Positions 46,801 through 59,220 of a stretch of 64,000 bases of DNA are shown piece after piece. The stretch is taken from NCBI GenBank assembly GCA_030549495.1, contig JAUIRK010000969.1, positions 124,001-188,000 on the forward strand, written 5' to 3'. The notes under the pieces were generated by a model. That model was not told the DNA's origin. It did no database searches and was given only the letters and a program-made list of their open reading frames with translations. Each line of letters begins with the position of its first letter. The stretch's first letter is position 1. The DNA comes from Nectonema munidae (Eukaryota > Nematomorpha > Nectonematoida > Nectonematidae). A program made the position numbers and the translations under genes.

Positions 46801-49800
46801 TAAAGAGCACAAACTTTGATTAAATTTTAAGTTGAGATCATTCATTATCCATGAACAAATAAGAAAAAGTAGATTAATAAATTTAGTTTAAAACACGTGT
46901 TTGGAAAAGCAAGATAAAAGAAGTAAAGAACTAAATCCCTTTTAGTCTTCTAACATTAGCATTTTTGCTGGTCTGTGCCACTCCCCCAGTGGGTCAGGTT
47001 CTTAACACATTCCTGCATTGAATTAATAAATTGAAAAGAGTTTCAAAACTGTTCAAAGGGATATATCAAAAAAAAGAATTACTGTTTCAAGCAAATGTGA
47101 AGAAAAAGGGTAAAGAGAGAGAAACAAGCAAACATTGACGTCATGGTATTTTTTCGTCCAATTTTTTCGATAATAAACATCGTCAAAAAAAGACCTTAAA
47201 TATACAATAAAAATACAAGAAAAAGGGAAAATATTTACAAAAAAAACAATTTTGATTATTTATAAAATGAACTAATAACTTTATCATAAAAATCCTTTTT
47301 ATAATTTGTAGTATTACTATTGAATTGGTAATATAAAACTTATTTTAAATTCATGCCAATATTAAACTTATACTAATACAATGAACTGTAGTAACTTTGT
47401 AAGAACATTAATCCTCGCATACTTCTCCTTAAGTGCAAGTTAAAACCCTCTTTAATTTATCATTAAGATTAGAATTTTTAAAAAATCCTCAGAAATTTGA
47501 TTTCTTTTAATAAGAGATTTTTAAGTATTTAAACTTTCTAAAGTAAGGCTTGCTTCCTTTAGAGTAATTTTTAAACCTAACTGTTTCTATTGAAGGGATC
47601 ATTGAAAACCTTTCAAAAACTTTTTGTTTTATTGCTTTAAGTGTGATTGCACGATTACACTCTAAAAGTTCTTCAATAAAATTTACTTAAAATTGTTTTC
47701 CCAATTGAATAATAAATTTTCAGCATCTTATAGGCTTTTTTCAGATTATACCTCATCATTAACAACTTTCTGAACAAAATAGTATCTTTGTTTTGCTATT
47801 GAAAAGTTTTCTTTTGCTTTTACCCATATACAATTTGAAATGAGCAGTTAAAAATGGAAAATATTATGAGTAGACGAAAAAATTGAAATAAAAGAGATAT
47901 AAAAGTTTAAAATAAAACAATATACTATTTTAATTTATAATTACATTTTTAATAGATAAAAAGGTTTATGAATGAGAATGAAAAAAGTTTTTAATAAATG
48001 AGAATAGGAAAGTTTTTAATCATTGAGAAAAGTTATATATAAAATATATATAATACCTGGAAATTCAGCAACTGTGGTCCACATTAAATCAGTGTAATCT
48101 TTGCGTGATAAAGATTTACAGGAATCAAGACAATCCAAGTTCGCAGACTTCTTGTGAAAGGAACCTAAATATAAAAAGAAATAACTATACTCTTTTATCT
48201 AATCTAAAAAATAATTTGAGATCTACAGAAGCAATTTTGCTTGTTTGGGCAATTTTCGACAAAGTATATAACTTCATTTCCAAAAAATAAATATATTGAC
48301 TTTATGAGACCAAGGGGCAGTAGAAGTCATAGAGTTTAAGGGATGGGATAAGAAGTCGCTATCTAATAAAATTTACGAATCTCGTTAAACCTGCCTTAGC
48401 GGCCACCTGATATAACTGCCACTGAAATATCCCCCCCCCCCCCCCCCCCCCACAAAATTAGTGTAATATGGACCGTTTAAATAGCGGCTACCTACCCAAT
48501 GCGACAAGCAGCCAATCCTTAATGCTAGCGGGTACATATTTTGTTGTGAAATAGCAATTCACAAAGCGATCAGTGCAAAGAAGTGAAATAGGGATATTAA
48601 CTCTTTATGGTGAGAATTTTGTTCGATCCATCCGATGTTCCATGTAATGATGAATCTTAAAGATTAAACATGACTCTTAGCTTATCCTATGGGTGGCATG
48701 GCAGGTTGGTTGGTTGAGATGATGGACTCAGCACGGAAGCCTCTGGGTTCGATTCCTCATCGATACCAATTTGTTCATAGTTTTATAGGAGTGTCAATGA
48801 AAACACACCCACAGTACCTTTACCTAAGTGTTATGCGTTTTGAACAGAAGTTATGCTGTAAACTTCCATTCTCTGTTTATCCAATAATTTGCTATATGGG
48901 TAAGCAGCAATTATTATCTGCTAGCTACTACACAAATTACACATTGACTACATTTACATTCGTTTTAAACACTGCATAACATATAGCCTTAAAATTTTTC
49001 TTTTAAATTTTCTTCGATATTCACAACTATCAGATGAGCTTTCTACTCAAGGGCATCATTGGAGGAGCACTTTAGAGATGACAGACCAACTACTACAGAA
49101 ATGATCATGCAGGGCTGTTCCAAAAGCCAAGGCCTTCACGTGGTTGAAACGACATCTACCCTCCGAAGATGCAAATCTCGACAATTGCTCTGTTCGCAAG
49201 TTCTTCCGAGTTTTTTTAGTTGGGCCAGACTTTCATCACCCTCCCTTTCTAGCCTGCCTAATTCTTGGTGGGGGGAGGGGAGGGGGGGATCAGGGGCGCA
49301 CATTTTTGAAAACTTACTGTAAAGGTTACTTCGGACAATTGTTAATCAATTTTTTTAAATAATAATAAATTTTATTTACTTTTTAATCCAATATTTTAAA
49401 AAATAGATTTCCAAAAACTTTCATGCTTGTTGGCTATATTCAATGGTATATAATTTGGTATTTACGAATCATCCAGCTTCACCAATTACAGACTCTAGCA
49501 CTCACTAATTTTGTGTGCACATCTCAGAACTTAACTCTATCGATTGGAAAATTTAAGATCTATATTTTTTCAAATTCGCATTTAAAAATTTTTCATGTTA
49601 AATTAAGTCACCCCTCCCCCTCCCCTCCTCAATTCTCCTGATAAATCTACCATTGAAAGAAAAAACAGGTAATCTAAAAATCACAAGGTTAGCAATGAGT
49701 AAACTAGTTTTCGAGAAAGAGAAGTTTCATTGAGAGGGATAATTTAGGTCTACATTTATTTCAAACCCAACTTGCAAGCTCGTTGTATACTTACATCATT

Positions 49801-52800
49801 GCTCTTCCTCAAGAACTTTAAGACTGAGAGCTTTGGGAAATTCAGGATAACGTACATTTTCCTAATATTAGAGTTCTTTCTTAATGCTTCACTCAAATTA
49901 GAATCGTTGAAAACACCTCCATTCAAGTGACTTCTCTCAAAAAAGATTAAACCTGTATAATAATGTAGTCTAGCGGCGTTGTTGCGTCAACATTTGTTGT
50001 TAAATAAGACGGATCATTGAGGATAAGGGAAGTTTGAAACAAAAATTATTACAGCAAAGGGGCAGGAATAGCATCTTTTAATAAAATACTATGGGGTGTG
50101 ATATTTTACTATAGCTCCACGCCACAAATAAGGCAACTTTTATAAATTATAGATTTATTGTAAGTATTAAGAGAAACATATAAAAATATAAGAAATGTTT
50201 ATTTGTTTTTTGGAGTAAACAAGTCTTCTAAAAATATCTGTTTTGCCATTTTTACCATGTTTCCATCTAAATCTCGCAATTGCAGCCTATATTTAGATGA
50301 TTTTCAGGTAGCAGAACGACCTTTTCTTTCCTCTTCACCATTGTTACTACTGGAATCAGCGGTAGTCTTTGAGCCTTCTGCTAATTGCATGATATCTTTT
50401 TGGTTCAGTAGAGGGGCTACCTCAACATTAGTATCGACATTCACCAGTTCATCGGTAGACATTCGGGTGCTGATAGGAGTTTGCAGGATGTCCACTAGTG
50501 AAGCGAAATCATTTTGTAAAAGCTGTATAAGGGAGACGTCACCATCTCAAATTTTTTCCTCAGTTAGTGATTAAACAGGTAAGATATAAACATGACACCA
50601 GCAAATATAAATAATAGTTGGTGTAATATTGTTCCAGACTGCCAAAATCATTTTTTAAAGCTGAGCTTATTTTTACTTTCAAAGGCTGGTCCTTTTCAAC
50701 AGAGAAGATATAGTGAAGTGTTTGTAATTTTCTGTAGTAGGCGTTGAAACTTTTAATGATTCCATCATTAATAGGCTTAATGTATGATAAAGTGTTCGGA
50801 AGAAGAAAATGTCTTTTTAGGAGTGCCGTGGCAAGTGTACTGTCAGGTTAGAGCTTAGTAAAGAAACCCTTTTTATCGAAATAGTAAAAGATATGCGTTG
50901 TGGAACTATTGAAGCAAGCGTTAACGTCCCATTTCCACTGCAATCATGTCAGAAGTTGTACTTTCTCCATGAGCATAACATTTGCTTATTCCATGTCTCT
51001 TTTTAAATCGATCTAGCCAACTGCAAGAGTAGATAAAGTCTGTAATTTGCATCGCTTTTACAAAGTTTTGAATTTTTTCCAGCAACATTAAGCCAGTAAT
51101 AGGAGCATTTCTCGATCACATTTCAACAAACCAAATCATCATGGCTTTTACTAGCTTGACGCATTTGGCTGGACGTCCTGTAAAAAACCCTGAGACTGGT
51201 TTCCACTTTTCACTGTTTCTTCAAATATTTCCGACTATTGTACGGCTAATGGTTCCATTCGATTACTGAGTAAAATGGGCAGCAATCTCACCATGACTTG
51301 CTGTGGTATGATAACTTTTGCAGAGTCAAACTTTATGGTTTTTTTCTACAGTTAAATCTGTGCCTTATCATTACACTGGCTTTAAATTTGGAGACTTTGC
51401 TGAAACAAAAATAGTACAAAAAAAATAAATTAATCTAAAATAAAAACATAAAATAGAATAAAATAAATCTATTACAAATTAATAAGCACATTACAAATTT
51501 CACATTTAGCTGTTCTTTGGGTAAAGTTGAAAAACTTCGAAATCGCACTTTTTTAACATATATAAAAAATATTTTTGGCTGATATTTCTTGAATAGTCTT
51601 AAAATTGATTTTAATACGGCACTTAACAAATTAACAATAAAATTTAGTATGCAAAGAGTATTTTAAATGTTTTTAAAAATCCAAAAAGTTGAGGTTTGGT
51701 AGAAGAAATCGCTAAAGTTCATTAGAGTTAGTTCTAAAAAACATTGAGAAAAATAATGAAATCATTAACTTACCAAAAACAGTAAAATGACTAGATCATT
51801 AAAAATATTAATTATAATGAATAAAAATGCCCTATATAACCAATTGAGTTGTATTGTTTCTAACTAAAAGACAGATATTCGAACAAATATTAGCAAATAG
51901 TAAATTTTGAAAACGAATGCAAATATTCAATGTTTTAGGCGAATATTAGTATAGCAGAATAGAAATTTTGAATATTCGACAATCAGTAGAGCAGATACGG
52001 TAATGTGTAACTGAATTTGACGGATTATTGAGACATCTATGACAATAGGCTTCGTGGTTCTCACATTTAAAAGACGGAGACGGATGTTGGGTTAGAGATC
52101 GGAAAAATATACAGGAGAAATTCGTTCCTAAGAAAAATACGTCCGATATTGAGGGTGACGGAAAATTGTGTAACGGATTTCCGACCTCTCATTCTATATC
52201 TTCCAAATATCCTATATATTCATCAAACACGGTGAATCACCGTGGGCATAAAAAATACAGGTTTTATATTAGATTATTCAACATTTTAATCTCATAGATA
52301 CAAAATTGTAATGTTCTATTTTATCAAATAAAGAAGTATTGTAATTTTGAAGTGTGGCAATTATTTCTGATTAAAGTCGGTGGTGGACTAAGAAAAAAAT
52401 TGAATAATTAAGGTGACATAAATTCAAATTAACCATATTGAATTTGTCAAATAGAAGTAAAAATGAGGATAAGTGAATACCTTTACAAGATAAGCCATAC
52501 TCCAGAATCTCAGTTGTGAATAAAACGAGTCCATAATAGCAAAATGAATTAATGAACCTAAGAATAAATAAAAAACAAATTGATGAAATAATCTTATATT
52601 ATGAAATCTTCAATTGATATTTTCATCAGATTATTTAATTTTGATTTATCTTAAAAGTAATGATTGTGTTATATATTAAAAAGACACAATCAATAGGGCG
52701 AGAAAAACCCAGGTCTTTATTACTATAGAAGTAAAATGTAAAACATAACTTTTGTTCAAATACAGTATTTTTAATTTCAAAAAATAGAAATCGTTTTGTT

Positions 52801-53530
52801 TCCATTGTTGAATTTTTTATTTATTAAACGTCTGACTTACATTCCATTAAAACGATATACTTCTATATATACCAAAAAATTCTTATATGTATAAGCTAAC
52901 TTGTCATCGAATATTATAAAAAGTCAATCAAACATATTTTTGGGAAGTTCAAGATTATAAAAATACGAAATATATTCGAAAATTATTGAGTAGAATCATT
53001 CTATCAATAATAATATGTTGATATTTTAAGTTAGACCGTTTAACAAGGTAATGATGCTAATAAGATAAAAAGTATAACTTATGGTAATCTTCAAAAATGC
53101 ATTAGTAAGGTATAATAAACATTATACAAATATATAAGAATACTGTTTTGGGAATCACCATTAAAATATAAGTTTAAAGCAGATATCTATTTACTTGATT
53201 TTTATTAAGAATCCTATAGCTGGAAAAAGATTGGGAGTCGTTTTTAAGAAATCACAAAATATTTTTAAATACAGATAGAGTACCTAGACCTCTCTTAAGA
53301 CTAAAACAACTATATACTGTCAATTGAAAAAATCGAGCCAAATGATGAATGATTAGTTTACTCTTTGAAAAAAGTACAGAAAATTTTTGAAATTTTGGGA
53401 TTTAAAATTTTTGTTATCCTCATCGACTATTTCAGCATTAAAAAAAGAGAAGAACATAAAACAGAAAAAAATGTCCTTTAACACCATTGCATATTGAAGG
53501 TGATGATGATGATTATGATGATGTTGTTGT

Positions 53531-53626
<96 letters not shown>

Positions 53627-56600
53627 GGTGGATGGTGGTGAATGATCATGATGATGAACATGATGATCATGATAATGATTACAGTGATTTGTATAAAATC
53701 ATTATGATTAGTTTGATAATGAAAAAACTGTATCTTCAAAATTATAGATTAATCACATTTAATTGAATCAAATTACATTTTCCTATAAATTTTAGAAGTA
53801 AATCCTCAGTAAATCATAAAAAAAAAAAAGAAAAATGATATAGTAATTACCAAATCATCCAAAGGTATAAAGTGGTGTTTCTATATTCTTTATTGAACAA
53901 ATCTAAAAAACTTCCTCTACTGAAATCCATTAATGCCTAAACTTTGTAAAAAAAATCAAAGCTTAACAAAAGGTTAAAATGATAAATAGCTAGAAACATT
54001 TTTCACCACTTCAACATACGGATATCGAATCAAGGGAAAACAAAGTTGACATTTTTGGAGAGCAAAGTTTTTTTTAAAAGATCAAATGTATCAATTTTAT
54101 ATAGAAAATAATCCCTAAATTTATTTAAATATTGTTTGCCAAGATGAAAATTTTAAAAAAAGAAGATAAATTTAAGAAAAAAATAAATTTTTATTAAAAA
54201 GTTTAAGGTTGTAATTAGAAACGTTGTTCAAGATCCCTCCCAGCTTTTTGAGCAAAAGCATGAATACTCCTAAAAAAAATTAAAGTATAATATTAAAAAA
54301 TTAGCTTAGCTGCAGACTCACTCTTCCAAAGTATTTACAGACCTCCTTTAAGACCTTTATAGCCTGAATACGTTTGTGGTTGAATTAGCTTCTGGATAAT
54401 ATATATAAATTTCAGTTATGAATAATGATTTCCATCATTTAACAAAAACTAGGTTAGGAATGTAAATGAAAATAGTTTTTGTCAACTAATATTGTAAAAT
54501 ATCTTCAGGAAAAAGTTTTTTCGCTGAATAGTCTTAAAATGCACAAGATAAAGTATCTAAGATATAAAAACTTGGATTAAAAATGTCTCTCTACATGAGA
54601 CAATTTTAAATTGTGCCAAAGTTAAAAAAAATTGATATATTTTTCGATATCGGTTTTTGGTGCATTGAAGGTTAAACAAAACTATTTGAAAGGTTGTTGT
54701 TGTTAGCCCCTAGATTATACTATCTCTATATGAGTATAATCTATCAGTTCAAAACAAAGTTTTTCCATAAAAGCAAGTACTCTCAGGGAAAAGTTTTTAT
54801 ATTTGAAATAATAATTCTTAATTTTTTGAATAATTTTACATTTGAAAGGTCATACAGCTTAAAGATCAGATACACAAATCCCTGCTCCATCATTAATGGC
54901 AATAATTCTATTCTATTTAGGTATAATATATGGTAAAAATATCGTCTATATGCAAAAATGATGAGACTGTTTATTTTATACACGTCACTAACCAATATCT
55001 GTCAAATGAAAAATTCGATAATTTCAAAAATATTGTTCGAATACAGCATCAAAAATACTTACTAATAGTTCGAAACATGCGGAGAAATTTTGCCTGCTCG
55101 ATGAAACACCTCACACTACATTTGTACTTTTACATTTGATTGTCTTAGCAGAGGATTTCGTTCTTCTAATGTCCAACGAAATGTAGATTGTATTTTATTC
55201 ATCCACAAACAATTTTATTACGATTAAACAATATATTTTTTAGAACTTCATAAGATATCAATTCGACACAAAAAGTCTTTTTCTGAACATAAATACCTTG
55301 TCTTATTTGTATTAAGTAAGTATTTTGAGAATTTCTCTATTTATGGTTATATGATTAACTTGATAGTTGTTGAGCGTTGAGAATCAGACAAAAACTTAGA
55401 CCGTTGGCATACTTACTTCAAAAATATACTTTATATCCGTTAAAACATAAGACAGTTAATACTGCGTATCATATAAAATATTCAAGACGAACAAAAGTCA
55501 ATAAAGTATATTTTTGTTTGCACTGTGAAAATTTAATCTTAGTTTTATAACCAATTTACTTCTTTAAAATAAATTTTTAAAAAAAATCAGGTTTTTAAGA
55601 AAAAAAATATTGAAAAAAAACAATAAAATTACAGGGTTTAGTTTTTAAAGATTATTTATAAAAATTTTTAAAGGTATGTGGGTTCAGACTCAATGAAGGA
55701 GAGTACTTTTTATAAAATTTAACAGTAATGGTGTAATTCAATATAAACAGCAATTTTGAAGTGTACGCATAAGAGTATAAGGAAATAGCCTCTATTTGAA
55801 ATCACAAATTTACCAAGCTTCAACAACAAAAAGTAAGCGATCTTTTCAAAAGTAAGGAAATCATAGACAAAAGATTATATTTTAGATCTGAAAATTATGA
55901 ATAAAGTATTTTTCTTCTACTATTTTTGAATATAAACGTTAACTTATTAAGGTATATTATCAATTGTTTTGATTTTGCTCTACACTAGTATGAATTTCTA
56001 TCAATCTCTAAAATAAAATAACATCAAACTAGCTTAGATATTTGCAACAGGAAAGATCGCTTGTGTCGATCTAGAAGGAAATAACATGCATACTGGATGC
56101 AAACTCAACATCTTCAAACAAGTCAAAGAAAATCGTTCCTTGGGTTACCTCTTTAGAAACAGTGTTAATATATGAAATAGTGGATATATTATACCTACAA
56201 AATCATGAATTCTACACCATAAAATTTGTTTTGCATTTGATTAACCTCCTTCTTTTTCATTGGCTTAGATTTTAGCACAGCAATAAAATTTAAAAACATA
56301 AAATTAATGTAAAGATGGCAAAATGTGCTCATTAGAAAAATTAGACGAAAGGCACATGTAGAAATTGAAACAGAAAAATTTAGGCTACAATTCGAATTTT
56401 GACTTAAATTTAGTGAAAATTAATAACTAACGAGTTATAAAAATATTATTTGGCTGAACTTTTTTCAAAAATTAACTTAGATAAGCATAGAAAGAGTAGG
56501 GGTAGCAATAAAATTATATTTTCACTGTTTTTTAATATCTAGACTAGATAATAAATAAAAATATTAACTCTTAATTTTTGAAAGAACTTTTTACTTCAAT

Positions 56601-59099
56601 TGTTTTCTAGTTAATTTTTGTTTATTAAAAAGCATCAACAAATCCAAAAATATATCATTTTTGTGTATCTTAAATTCAAAATTTTGTAAAAAGATCATTT
56701 GTTTTAATATGTTTATATTTCAAATATTTCTAAAATGTAAACTCATCAAGTTCAAATTAAAGCGCAAGTTCATTTGATTAGAAATTCTTAGATCAAAAAT
56801 TTTAGTTTTTTAAAGTTTAAAACATGAGGAACAAAATGATATAACTCGTTAACCCTTTGAGGACCAGCATTTCAAAGACTAATCGCCTGCTTTCTTTTCC
56901 AATGCAAATTTATATAATTAAAGGAGACAAATTTCATTTCTTGAGACAGTGGTGTCCAACTGGTCCTAGGGAGGATAAGTCTTATTTGCCTCAAATGAAT
57001 AAATACATATACATCATTAGTAAGGTACATAAGCAAGCACGCCCCTCCCCTCCACCACCACTCTGTAATCCAATACGATCTGCCAGTTAGTTGCGTTCTG
57101 TATTCAAAACTGCTTATTCGACCCATTTAGAGCAATAGGTTTTATAATAAGAAACATCTAGTAGGGATGATATAAACCAGAAATGTCCAACCCGTCGCCA
57201 ACAGGCCACATTGCGGCCGATATATTTTTATGAGGACCACCTATGCGTCAGATTTTGAGGATTTAATGCTTTATTTAATTGTGATTTTTTTAATTAGTGT
57301 CAAATAATAAATGCTAGGTAAAGAGTTTACGTTATACAACAAAGATGTAATTTACGAAAGAACAGGAGTTGTTTATATTTTTGTTTGTGAAATCATTTTA
57401 ATTTCTGTTGTATTTAGTTTATGTGTTAGACGTGTTTTTGCTCATAGTTGAAATGTGAAAAGGTATTTTTACCTACACTTATAGGTAATGGCTAATTTGT
57501 GAAATGTATGTATATTTCATATTTTTTCTTGGTATTCAATTAGTTAATTATTATTTTGTTTAATGTTTTAGTTTTTATCTCATTTTTGGTTCACGAAAAA
57601 TAATTTTTAAATGTTTGAAAAGTTTTTTTGAATTCAAAATGTAGAATAAAACTAGCTAAAAAATTCAAAGAAAATTTATACTCTTTGATAAGAAAACAAG
57701 AGTTCGTCTGTGTTTCCTTTTTGAACATCGATACTAAATGGGTTAGGTTAATAATAATAAGTAAATCTATTTTTGAAGTCAACGAATTTTGATTTTGATT
57801 GTCGACGCAATCAAGTATTTTCTTCTATGAATACAGACAACCATCGTTAATCCTAAGAGAACATTAAAAAATTACTCAGATAATGAAATAATCGGATTGT
57901 GAAAAAAATAATAATTTTGCAGTCAAATTTTAGGGAGTTAAAACAATAGCACAATATTATTGAAAATTACCAATATAACTCAATTATTTTTATCATGTCA
58001 ATCTTCTTATATTTTCCGTGTTCAAAGGTAAAAAGAGAAAGAAAAATCTTAGGATAAAAAAATTTATTTATACTGATAATGAAGGATTCGGATTAATGAA
58101 GTTTTTGATTAGAAAGGTTAGACAATAAATTTCAAAAGAAAATTAATTTCAGAAATAACATTAATTTTAATAAATTTTGTCAGAAAAGAGTTGTGTATAT
58201 AAATTTTTCCTTTTAAACTTTTCAAAAAATCACTATAGTTGTGGTCGAGTAAAGAACTTATAGATTGAAATTGGACCATCATAGAAAAAAATCAATTATT
58301 TAAACTCTCGAATCATAACCATGCAAAAGCTAATGAAACCTGATCTTCTTCCATTTCTTTAGTTATCAATGTTCCAGGAGGGAGTTTTCTATTATTTTCT
58401 AGGGCAACAAAGGCCAAAATTTCCCGAGCTTTTTCATAGTTGTTACATCCCATGTAATATCTTGCACTCTCTGGTAGCCACTAAAAAATTTAAAAATAAT
58501 TTGACGCCAAAATATTTTTTAACTTACAAAACAAGAAAGGGTGAAAATTAAGAGTGGAAAACAAGAAAAAAACAGAAGCCAACGCCATCCAAAACTTGGC
58601 ATAATAATAAGAGCTAAGAGAACCTCCATCAATGTTCCAAGTGCCCAAAAAAACTATAAAAATAAAGTAATTAAAATAATATCAATTATTATCAAAAAAT
58701 TAAAGATGAAGATATGTATTACTGCTAATAATATAATGCATTTTGCTCGTAAAGTTGATGGAAGAAATTCAGCATAAAGCGTAACACTATAAATATGTAT
58801 ACTATTACCAAAATTTATGTTAAATTAGAAAGTATACGATTGTGGGATGCCACCTATACCAAAACCAACTAAACCTCGCAACAAAAGTAGCCATATAAAA
58901 TTGGGAGAAAAAGCACTAAGTAATCCGAAATAAAATGTAAAAAAGGATGAAGCAATGAGTTCCTAAATAAGAATATTTATTTTTCATAAGTTATAACTAT
59001 TTTAAGGAAAAAATGAAAATTTAATACTTTTTTCCTTCCATAAGTATCTGATATTTTACCCCAAAATGTTGAACTCAGAGCCATACCAACAAAGACTAT
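40885..59099 (-). CDS. SVOP: SVOP-like synaptic-vesicle-2-related transporter; twelve exons, N-terminus not in view
   Basis: SVOP is a major-facilitator protein of vesicle membranes with 12 helices; its substrate is not firmly known. Exons in transcript order: 59099-59028, 58962-58838, 58786-58723, 58653-58528, 58480-58340, 53936-53851, 52557-52481, 48164-48057, 47194-47083, 44844-44763, 41181-41092 and 41022-40885. All have AG/GT borders and matching phases, coding 406 residues. Signature stretches are [25 protein letters not shown] (MFS motif A), [81 protein letters not shown] and PIETKGREL. They follow vertebrate SVOP from helix 2 to the end. About 140 N-terminal residues with helix 1 are missing, probably upstream of 59.1 kb beyond the nested TRIP13. 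SVOPL is the alternative. Confidence 0.85.
41555..41900 (+). mobile_element. ZMYM1/TTF-finger hAT transposase fragment, N-terminal part
   Basis: Reads [17 protein letters not shown], then after a break [10 protein letters not shown] and [14 protein letters not shown]. Elements annotated as zinc finger MYM-type protein 1-like begin with a Lys-rich stretch followed by a DPxxWP segment and RGPxQ. Only this N-terminal portion is visible; it ends in unrelated sequence. It lies within an SVOP intron, opposite to the gene. Confidence 0.45.
42164..42324. mobile_element. 161-bp inverted-repeat element with a tRNA-like core
   Basis: TTAAGAAATAATTCTTTTAA... at 42,164-42,190 and its mirror at 42,298-42,324 match at 24 of 27 positions. 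Both outer ends are TTAA. Between them, on the plus strand, is TTAGTGTAGTGGTGTAGC, which contains the Pol III A-box TAGTGTAGTGG seen in tRNA-Val. It is followed 40-odd bases later by CTTCGACTCCC, a B-box with two changes. I see no good acceptor stem, so it is not a functional tRNA. A tRNA-like or SINE fragment caught in a MITE is the simplest reading. Confidence 0.55.
42325..43648. other. SVOP intron sequence, nothing recognised
   Basis: AT-rich. A patch near 43,400-43,450 (CCATACGACAAAAACTGCC) hints at an old repeat without definable ends. Confidence 0.35.
43649..44081. mobile_element. Tigger-type MITE, 433 bp, with TA duplication
   Basis: Left end CAGTGTCACTCTGAAATACG and right end, reversed, CAGTAAACCCTATCAAATAC. 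The termini share CAGT and AAATACGAC and are flanked by TA at 43,647-43,648 and 44,082-44,083. Inner copies of the GACCCCTTT/CGACTT motif lie near both ends. No coding capacity. The termini differ from those of the full-size Tigger at 30.4 kb, so its source is a different family. Confidence 0.65.
44082..44762. other. SVOP intron sequence; repeat-like patch at about 44,400-44,540
   Basis: A GC-richer patch with AGCAAGTAGCTACTTCGTTA looks like an old dispersed repeat. No ends or coding motifs. Confidence 0.3.
44845..47082. other. SVOP intron sequence; repeat-like patch at about 45,940-46,060
   Basis: The patch starts TAGGGATGTATCAGATGTC and contains several GCGGAT/GATGCG units, as some hAT-type MITEs do. 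A second GC-richer patch is at 46,265-46,325. Neither has definable ends. Confidence 0.3.
48370..48540. repeat. GCGGCCACC-type repeat with a run of 21 C
   Basis: Contains AAACCTGCCTTAGCGGCCAC, a C21 tract at 48,431-48,451 and AATAGCGGCTACCTACCC. This arrangement of AGCGGCCACC units on either side of a C-tract is typical of pogo-like non-autonomous elements, but I could not define ends. Confidence 0.35.
48691..48980 (+). mobile_element. tRNA-derived SINE
   Basis: The head (48,691-48,768) has an A-box-like TGGCAGGTTGG and a perfect B-box GGTTCGATTCC 46 bp further on. It is followed by a non-tRNA body with ATGAAAACACACCCACAGTA. This is the build of a tRNA-type SINE. The 3' boundary and any target duplication are not clear. 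A diverged piece may lie at 3.2-3.35 kb. Situated in the SVOP intron between 48,165 and 52,480. Confidence 0.55.
48981..50202. other. SVOP intron sequence, nothing firmly recognised
   Basis: A GC-richer block at 49,040-49,290 has open frames on both strands and a G-rich patch (GGTGGGGGGAGGGG). It looks repeat-derived, but I cannot assign it. The rest is AT-rich. Confidence 0.3.
50203..51380 (-). mobile_element. Second Tigger/jerky-type transposase relic
   Basis: Minus-strand fragments in order: a CENP-B-type DNA-binding region ([63 protein letters not shown]), then the end of the DDE domain ([18 protein letters not shown]) and an acidic tail (50,495-50,304). The central catalytic part is missing. 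These blocks and their order match pogo/Tigger transposases. Several frame changes. The plus-strand open frame at 50,203-50,574 is only its shadow. Confidence 0.65.
51381..52480. other. SVOP intron sequence, nothing recognised
   Basis: AT-rich, apart from a less AT-rich patch at 52,000-52,200 (TACGTCCGATATTGAGGGTG) that may be an old repeat. Confidence 0.3.
53531..53626. repeat. (GAT)32 microsatellite
   Basis: Ninety-six uninterrupted bases of GAT units, preceded and followed by imperfect GAT/GTT/GGT units from about 53,499 to 53,660. Open frames coding poly-Met or poly-His here are products of the repeat. It lies in the SVOP intron between 52,557 and 53,851. Confidence 0.95.
53937..56848. 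other. SVOP intron sequence; one unassigned exon-like pair at 54,243-54,390
   Basis: On the minus strand two short segments with AG/GT-type borders (reading [14 protein letters not shown] and [15 protein letters not shown]) lie near 54,243-54,390. They do not belong to SVOP and I do not recognise them. The remainder is AT-rich without motifs. Confidence 0.25.
56849..57300. mobile_element. Solo transposon ends: piggyBac-type at 56,849 and hAT-type near 56,950 and 57,178
   Basis: TTAACCCTTTGAGGACCAGC at 56,849 resembles the MITE end at 6,160 (TTAACCCGTTAACGACCAGA). CAGTGGTGTCCAACTGGTCC (about 56,948) and CAGAAATGTCCAACCCGTCG (57,178), the latter followed by GGCCACATTGCGGCC, look like left ends of hAT elements. 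No matching right ends were found, so these are fragments. Confidence 0.45.
57301..58339. other. SVOP intron sequence, nothing recognised
   Basis: AT-rich. The minus-strand open frame at 57,591-57,782 is low-complexity. Confidence 0.35.
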
Positions 59100-59220
59100 C
59101 TAAAATATTAAATATTTTAAAAGGATCTTAAAGTATTTTTAATAATTAATTATTAATTATTACCTAAAAATAAATTATTTTTTTAAAAGCAGACGATAAA
59201 AAAATACCAAAATCTTTATT

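Noticed and set aside
50203-50574. 123-codon plus-strand open frame
   Set aside because: Shadow of the minus-strand Tigger tail, whose neighbours carry recognisable transposase motifs.
53499-53660. The GAT tract as a relic RTE 3' tail
   Set aside because: RTE tails are GAT-like in this window, but no RTE sequence is found next to the tract.
53353-53766. Open frames coding poly-His (minus) and poly-Met (plus)
   Set aside because: Direct translation of the GAT microsatellite.
54243-54390. Two minus-strand exon-like segments as part of SVOP
   Set aside because: The SVOP segment expected here is fully supplied by 53,851-53,936; these pieces match nothing in the family.
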